NCBI GenBank assembly: GCA_024644385.1
Contig: JAHELB010000004.1
Coordinates: 1-61,413, forward strand
Source: Nitrosopumilaceae archaeon
GTDB taxonomy: Archaea; Thermoproteota; Nitrososphaeria; Nitrososphaerales; Nitrosopumilaceae
Reading direction: 5' to 3'
DNA: 61,413 nucleotides
Part shown: piece by piece, positions 59,763 through 61,413 of the stretch
How positions within the stretch are numbered: the first letter of the stretch is position 1
Layout of the letters: the number at the start of each line of letters is the position of its first letter
Position numbers and translations under genes: made by a program
Notes under the pieces: generated by a model
What the model saw: the letters and a program-made list of their open reading frames with translations, nothing else
What the model was told of the DNA's origin: nothing
Databases searched by the model: none

Positions 59763-60291
59763 TTGGGGTCCAGATGTCTCCTCTAAAGACATATTGTTTT
59801 TCTTTTGATGTTGCAACGTTCAGACGCCATCTGATCGACTTTGGATCAAATTTGTAAATCAATCCTACGATGTCAGACGGTAGTTTTTTGGGATCGGTAT
59901 GATATGGAAGTAACTCTAAAACAAAATCAATTTTCTCTATTGCATTATCAAACCATTGCTTTTCTTCAGTATCTAAAATAAAAGAAATTTTTGGACGACC
60001 TAAAAAATTAATGTTAATTTTTATGGCATTGCCAGATCCACGTCTTCGCTTCATCTCCTTAAAAACACCTTTAATTTGCTCCCACCTTTTAAATTCAAAC
60101 CATTTGAAAAATTCCTCATTAAACGGTAATGGGATTTCCCAATCTAGAAAACTAACAAATTCTCCCTCTTCCACTTCAATTTCTTCTTGAGATACCAAAA
60201 ATCTCCCATTTAGATAGCCGTACAGCACTTCGATTTCCCATGGGGATATCCCAAAGTATCTAAGATTTGTTTTTAATCTATCATCTGACAC
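59755..60291 (-). CDS. Hypothetical protein
   Basis: 178-aa soluble protein rich in Trp and Phe, e.g. LRYFGISPWEIEVLYGYLNGRF and EEFFKWFEFKRWEQIKGVF; middle basic stretch KEMKRRRGSGNA; C-terminal beta-rich YKFDPKSIRWRLNVATS. No domain recognised. It may form an alpha-beta fold; nothing about function can be read. Transcribed away from the 60.4 kb gene. Confidence 0.55.
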   Translation of the reverse strand: MSDDRLKTNLRYFGISPWEIEVLYGYLNGRFLVSQEEIEVEEGEFVSFLDWEIPLPFNEEFFKWFEFKRWEQIKGVFKEMKRRRGSGNAIKININFLGRPKISFILDTEEKQWFDNAIEKIDFVLELLPYHTDPKKLPSDIVGLIYKFDPKSIRWRLNVATSKEKQYVFRGDIWTPIN

Positions 60292-60396
60292 TAATCTAAA
60301 ATCCTGAAATTTGTAATTAAAGCTTCTAATTTTGCTTTAATGTAAAAAATCTTGATAAAAACTAAAATTATAAGGAATGAATTTTTTATCTAATTG

Positions 60397-60723
60397 ATGA
60401 AGAAGGAATACGTTGTAAAGAGTATCGATTCTGCCCCTGATGGAGCGCCATATGTCGTAGTTTCGCTTTCCTCTATCAAAGATTTAAAGGAAGGTTCTAC
60501 ATCTACTCAAAACCCTTTTGGGGGATCCAAAGTAATGGGATTCACCAACATGAATGACATGATGAAAGATCTGAACAAAATGCTTTCTGGAGGAGGGGGG
60601 TTTGGTATGCAAGGAGGGGTAACTCAGTTAAAATTAGAGATGCATGAGTACAAAGAAATGGGGTTAGCAGTAGGTGACAAGGTTTTCCTTGAATTGACCA
60701 AAGAGGAAACTTTAGGCGTTTAA
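60397..60723 (+). CDS. Hypothetical protein with Gly/Met-rich middle
   Basis: 108 aa. Beta-type N- and C-terminal parts (EYVVKSIDSAPDGAPYVVVSLSS; VTQLKLEMHEYKEMGLAVGDKVFLEL) are joined by a Gly/Met/Asn-rich flexible segment (FGGSKVMGFTNMNDMMKD; MLSGGGGFGMQGG). The end resembles a small OB or double-psi-like barrel strand set. ATG 60397 fits the TATA-like attataagg (60367-60375) about 27 nt upstream. Function unknown; likely thaumarchaeal. Confidence 0.6.
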   Translation: MKKEYVVKSIDSAPDGAPYVVVSLSSIKDLKEGSTSTQNPFGGSKVMGFTNMNDMMKDLNKMLSGGGGFGMQGGVTQLKLEMHEYKEMGLAVGDKVFLELTKEETLGV

Positions 60724-60744
60724 TGCTTTTCTATTTTTTATCTT

Positions 60745-61296
60745 TTAGATTGTATTGATATATTTCCACAAGTAAAAAACACCAATAGTGCCTATTACAA
60801 ACAGCATTGGTTTCCAAGCAAAAACTGGAATGCTGGGTGTTGAAAGCTTTACTTTGTAATTATCAAAAATCTTTTGGACATTTTTTTTGACCTTATCATG
60901 CCAAAATTCATACTCTATTTGATATTTCTTTAAAATCTCCTCTATTTCATATACAACTGGTGTTCTTTGAGAAAAAAGATGTTGAAGATAATCTCTGGAA
61001 ACCTCTACTTCTGCATGAATTCCAATTAGTCCTTTTTTCAAATCAACCATTCTGACATGCATCTCCCAAGGTTTTTTTAATTTAAGATTTAGACCATTTC
61101 CAATTTGATCTGGTTGTTTGTGTTCCAATTTTACTTTGGTGAATCCTTCTGTGGTAAAAATTTGTAGTAATTCTTCAAAATTTTTCTTTACAACAATATG
61201 TAGTTGTTCTAATCCTTCCTTACTGTCTACATTAATCCTATGTTTTAATCCATCTAGAAATGAAACTGTTTTTGGATAACTTGTCAAATACTCCAT
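60745..61296 (-). CDS. Hypothetical protein with C-terminal membrane anchor
   Basis: 183 aa. Soluble alpha-beta N-terminal part, a predicted coiled segment (VVYEIEEILKKYQIEYEFWHDKVKKN), then a single C-terminal membrane helix (about 163-180: KPMLFVIGTIGVFYLWKYI). It looks like a tail-anchored cytoplasmic protein. ATG 61296 is preferred over ATG 61338 because gctttaaatag (minus, 61320-61330) sits about 28 nt ahead. Function unknown. Confidence 0.55.
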   Translation of the reverse strand: MEYLTSYPKTVSFLDGLKHRINVDSKEGLEQLHIVVKKNFEELLQIFTTEGFTKVKLEHKQPDQIGNGLNLKLKKPWEMHVRMVDLKKGLIGIHAEVEVSRDYLQHLFSQRTPVVYEIEEILKKYQIEYEFWHDKVKKNVQKIFDNYKVKLSTPSIPVFAWKPMLFVIGTIGVFYLWKYINTI

Positions 61297-61350
61297 TAAA
61301 ATGACCAAAAGAACTCTTCTATTTAAAGCACAAGGCAAAATTTTTAGATT

Positions 61351-61413
61351 TTAGGCGTTTGCAAATCCTCTAACATAAACACATTGATCCGGAGAAATTG
61401 CCATTTCAGACTG
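61351..61413 (-). CDS. C-terminal fragment of a gene cut by the window edge
   Basis: The minus-strand reading from the edge gives 20 residues, QSEMAISPDQCVYVRGFANA, then TAA at 61351-61353. It is open to the edge without a stop; the rest of the gene lies beyond the window. Too short to assign a family. Confidence 0.45.
   Translation of the reverse strand, partial: QSEMAISPDQCVYVRGFANA

Noticed and set aside
1-61413. Mobile elements, prophage, CRISPR-Cas, toxin-antitoxin, restriction or other defence systems, biosynthetic clusters
   Set aside because: No transposase, integrase, Cas, nuclease-methylase pair or cluster signature is visible; composition looks uniform.

Overview
The window is AT-rich and comes from an archaeon that is almost certainly a member of the Nitrososphaerota (Thaumarchaeota), most likely a marine-type Nitrosopumilus-like ammonia oxidiser. 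The evidence: both large RNA polymerase subunits are unsplit (one rpoB and one rpoA gene, the latter a known thaumarchaeal trait), archaeal/eukaryal-type ribosomal proteins (L30e, L19e, L32e, P1/L12), Spt5, Lsm, prefoldin alpha, archaeal LeuS/AlaS, two tRNAs with short introns, five secreted proteins ending in a PEFG-type C-terminal sorting signal, and TATA boxes placed 24-30 nt upstream of many starts, which implies leaderless mRNAs. No mobile element, prophage, CRISPR array or rRNA was seen; this is a compact core-genome segment.

Layout. 0-4.2 kb: malate dehydrogenase diverges from a larC-larE-cysteine desulfurase operon (nickel-pincer cofactor synthesis). 4.2-7.8 kb: four consecutive PEFG-CTERM secreted proteins, three with near-identical 3' ends. 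7.9-20.4 kb: a forward transcription/translation block (rpoH, rpoB, rpoA, lsm, two secreted proteins, L30e, nusA, S12, S7). 20.4-29.2 kb: a two-intron tRNA-Gln, a YkgJ-type Cys-cluster protein, a geranylgeranyl-reductase-like flavoprotein, and an alaS-leuS operon flanked by two roughly 450-500 bp spacers, one holding a strong hairpin with a T-run. 29.2-36.2 kb: ribosomal stalk and secretion genes (L12; L10-L1; L11-Spt5-SecE, with the 57-aa SecE), DTD2, a minimal Ogt, and L19e-L32e. 36.2-43.4 kb: pckA, a membrane-anchored subtilase, superoxide dismutase, prefoldin alpha, an FtsY with an unusual C-terminal extension, and argF. 43.4-49.7 kb: the tail of the spc-type operon (L18-S5-L30-L15-SecY-Adk-DUF106-Cmk-TruB) with overlapping genes. 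49.7-55.2 kb: an intron-containing tRNA-Ser and many small regulatory or unknown genes, including a one-cyclin-box protein, a TrmB-like HTH, a RAM-only protein and small Cys-rich proteins, plus an LhgO-like flavoprotein. 55.2-61.4 kb: a 2-hydroxyacid dehydrogenase divergent from a 47-aa eight-cysteine protein, the 2-oxoacid:ferredoxin oxidoreductase korAB, and lineage-specific unknowns.

How it fits together: most of the window is the information-processing core (transcription, ribosome, protein export, tRNA charging and editing). Around it sit central carbon genes suited to autotrophic growth (Mdh, PckA, KorAB, LhgO-like, hydroxyacid dehydrogenase), an Fe-S/sulfur and nickel-cofactor operon, and a surface-protein repertoire. 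I found no large obviously new system. The most interesting items are the lar operon without a visible racemase, the D-loop intron of tRNA-Gln with a readable splice motif, FtsY with a proline-rich tail, a 29-aa gene with its own promoter and terminator, the 47-aa eight-Cys gene sharing a TATA box with its neighbour, and a compact putative structured RNA near 22.85 kb.
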